This document shows, in pieces, positions 61,775 to 64,000 of a stretch of DNA of 64,000 nt. The DNA is from Burhinus oedicnemus. Its lineage: Eukaryota; Chordata; Aves; Charadriiformes; Burhinidae. The position numbers were made by a program, and so were the translations under genes. The notes under the pieces were generated by a model, which did not search any database, had not been told where the DNA came from, and saw nothing but the letters and a program-made list of their open reading frames with translations. Every line of letters starts with the position of its first letter. Positions within the stretch are counted from its first letter, which is position 1. The stretch is taken from the NCBI GenBank assembly GCA_008921705.1, contig VFFE01007795.1, positions 2,310,514-2,374,513 of the forward strand. Direction: 5' to 3'.

Positions 61775-64000
61775 GTTTTCCATGTTGACTCGTAATGCAA
61801 ATTCGTCACAGATTTTTGCACAAAAAGGTATTTCTGGATGATAGGCTGTCCTTATTATCTAGGTCTAGGCTCAAAAATGACAGTATAGGTATCAATATTG
61901 ATAGATACATTAGTTGATGTTAAATGGCCTGTGGCACACAGAACAAGAACTGATGTATTGCAGGAACAAGCAACAATTTCTTCCACTTTCTTGTCCAAGT
62001 TGTAGTATTGCTGGCACGTGGAGTGGCGTGACAAGTTTGAGTGATAAATACTCATAAATTTCTTAAGGCTTGACCTACCTTTAGAATAGATCAGTCTTTT
62101 TCAGACAGCAGACATTATTCAATAAATACTATAAAATAAGAAATGGGCACAAAAAAAAAACAAACCCAAAAACCCTAAGATTTGTGAATTTCATCTTCAA
62201 CAGCAAAAATCTGTGAGAAAACCTTTATACTGTTGCCTCAAAACAATAGTCAACGACAGTGATGTGCTACTTTGACTAATAAATGAGTTCAGCTACCAGA
62301 GTTCAGACAATGATTGCATAAGGCTTCAGTTCCCTTTGTGGTAGGATCATTTAAGGAAGTAACCAGAACATGCTGATTTTGAGATGTGGTTTTGATCTCC
62401 AAGTTCAGCAGAAGGATATCTGCAACTTATTATATGGGGTATAATTTTCCTCTGAAATCTAGTGTGAATACAAATTGTCAGGATTACTAGTCCTAACAAT
62501 TCAAATGCATTTATTTCTGTTAAGCCAAAAATAGTAAAATATGTTCACGGGTACCATGACTGAAAGGGAGGAACACACAATCACAGATATGTCACAACTT
62601 AGATCTTGGCAGCAGAGTTTGAAGTGTCACTTGAATGCTGTCTTCCCTGTTACTCACCTTGAGCAAATGTATTTCTTTAGAGCCAACTACAAGCAGATGG
62701 TCTCTGGATTTTGTGTTTCTCAGAGCATCAATATCTCCATTCTGCTTTTAAATCAAGAAGCCTTTTAGTGAATTTGAATATACCTGTATAGTCCAAAAAC
62801 CTTTTACATATGTATATTGCTTTGATTTTCAAATACTGTTATTAATTAACAGCTTGGTTTCTGTCCAGTTTTTTTTTTTCATTTAATGTATGTATTTGTT
62901 TAAATAGTGGGTTTTTTCCTCTAGTGTAATTGTCTTGTCATTTCTAATGACACCCCTTATGTACCAGAATTGACATATAATTTAAGTATTTTTGAACAAG
63001 AAGTAATTGGCAAAGCAGGCAATGGCATATCAATAATTTTTTATTTATTTTTTCCCTAAGCATGTTAACACAAATTTTATATTACTAGCAACTGATAAGT
63101 TGTAGATCTCCATTTGCAAATGTTGCTAAACAGAGGAGGAAAACGTAATTGGCATTGCTGATGGAAAAGCAAAGCTTCTGCTATTCTTTTATTTGTAGTA
63201 TTGTAATACAACCCTTTGCAATGAATACTACAGAAGAAACTTCACTCCCTGTTTATTTGCTTGTTTAGACATCATTGTTAATTAGCAGCTTTTACTGCTG
63301 CGTTGTCAGACACAGAAATAGTCAAAATCGAGAACACATCAGGTGCTATATCACTGCCTGTGCCAAAGCAGTCATGAAGGACATTTAAAAGCAAGCATTA
63401 ATTACTGTTATTCATTCCTGTAAAATTTAAGAGGACTTTTACTTTAGTAGTAGAAAATAGGGCAGAATACAACATAACCCATCTTCCAAAGCACTGGAAA
63501 CAGTTAATAGAGGGGGAAAAAATAACCTATCTTTTCTCCCTTGACAACTGGCAAAGTTGGAATTTAGTGAAGCAAATTAATTTGACTTTACAAGTAACAA
63601 GATAAGAAAATAGTATCAATGAAATTTGTTTCAAATTTCCTAACAGACTTTGTAAATTGCTTAAATTTTATTTTTAAGATATTTCAGTATTTGTGGAACA
63701 CCAGATGGTGACACCAAGTTTTACATAAAAGATTATCTAGAAATCATCTCGGATGTTCTTAATAATTGCCTGGCTGGAACAGGTCAGCAAATGGATTTTT
63801 CATCTTTTCCCTACTCCTCCAAATATTTGCCATTTCAAGGAAGTTTCCATTCTAAATTCAGGCAAAGAGTTGAAGACTTTGAGGGCACAGAGTTCTGAAA
63901 TGTTTCCAATTCAGGCTTGAAATTAAAAAGCCTTTTTTTCAGAAATGTTAACTTTAAATTATTTTTTTCCATTTTGATTTCTGTTAATAATCCTGATTTT

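Larger units (their letters stand above)
58299..64000 (+). other. LGR5: Intron 4, 5' part (runs off the window)
   Basis: Non-coding as far as I can see. I looked for the expected next LRR exon (RLDANHI-like, 72 nt, with AG and GT flanks) and found none. It contains a tandem duplication at 58661..58754, a T-run/A-run pair (about 59990..60016) and a TG/CA/TA simple stretch (61711..61774). Confidence 0.7.

Noticed and set aside
63700..64000. Possible exon 5 of LGR5 near the right end
   Set aside because: No RLDAN-like LRR with AG/GT boundaries is present up to 64000.

Overview
The window is eukaryotic and almost certainly avian. It is AT-rich, intron-dominated DNA with one GC/CpG-rich island at the left edge. 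Three stretches carry the 3' end typical of avian CR1 LINEs on the minus strand, and one short CR1 3' end lies on the plus strand. No prokaryotic operon, CRISPR array, tRNA or rRNA was seen.

The only host gene I can support is the 5' part of LGR5 (leucine-rich repeat G-protein-coupled receptor 5, an R-spondin receptor of Wnt signalling), on the plus strand. Exon 1 (CDS 280..491) encodes the signal peptide and the cysteine-rich LRR N-cap. Exon 2 (41187..41258), exon 3 (56569..56640) and exon 4 (58227..58298) are each exactly 72 nt, interrupt the reading frame at the same place (after the second base of a Leu codon) and encode one 24-residue LRR apiece. The four exons give a continuous 143-residue N-terminus. 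The remaining LRRs, the hinge and the seven-helix domain must lie beyond base 64000. The wording of the repeats (for example YIPKGAF, NNQLR.VPTEALQNLRSLQSL and DCSDLGL) matches LGR5 better than LGR4 or LGR6.

Layout: 1..279 promoter/5' UTR in a CpG island with short upstream ORFs; 280..491 exon 1; 492..41186 intron 1 (40.7 kb); exon 2; 41259..56568 intron 2 (15.3 kb); exon 3; 56641..58226 intron 3 (1.6 kb); exon 4; 58299..64000 the start of intron 4. Intron 1 holds a 3.2-kb 5'-truncated CR1 (12144..about 15330, minus) with the end of ORF1 and a broken ORF2, two MIR-like SINE relics (about 3598..3766 minus and 35871..36060 plus), a CR1 tail (38738..38877, plus), a canonical G-quadruplex motif and a 36-nt palindrome. 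Intron 2 holds two CR1 tails (47695..48220 and 55656..55797, both minus). Small tandem duplications and microsatellites are scattered through the introns.

I found no convincing novel biological system. The observations most worth a second look are the upstream ORFs of LGR5, the one-exon-per-LRR design with a weak acceptor on exon 4, the ATGA overlap joining the two CR1 reading frames, the old amniote repeat relics, and the recent tandem duplication in intron 4 that copies splice-acceptor-like sequence.
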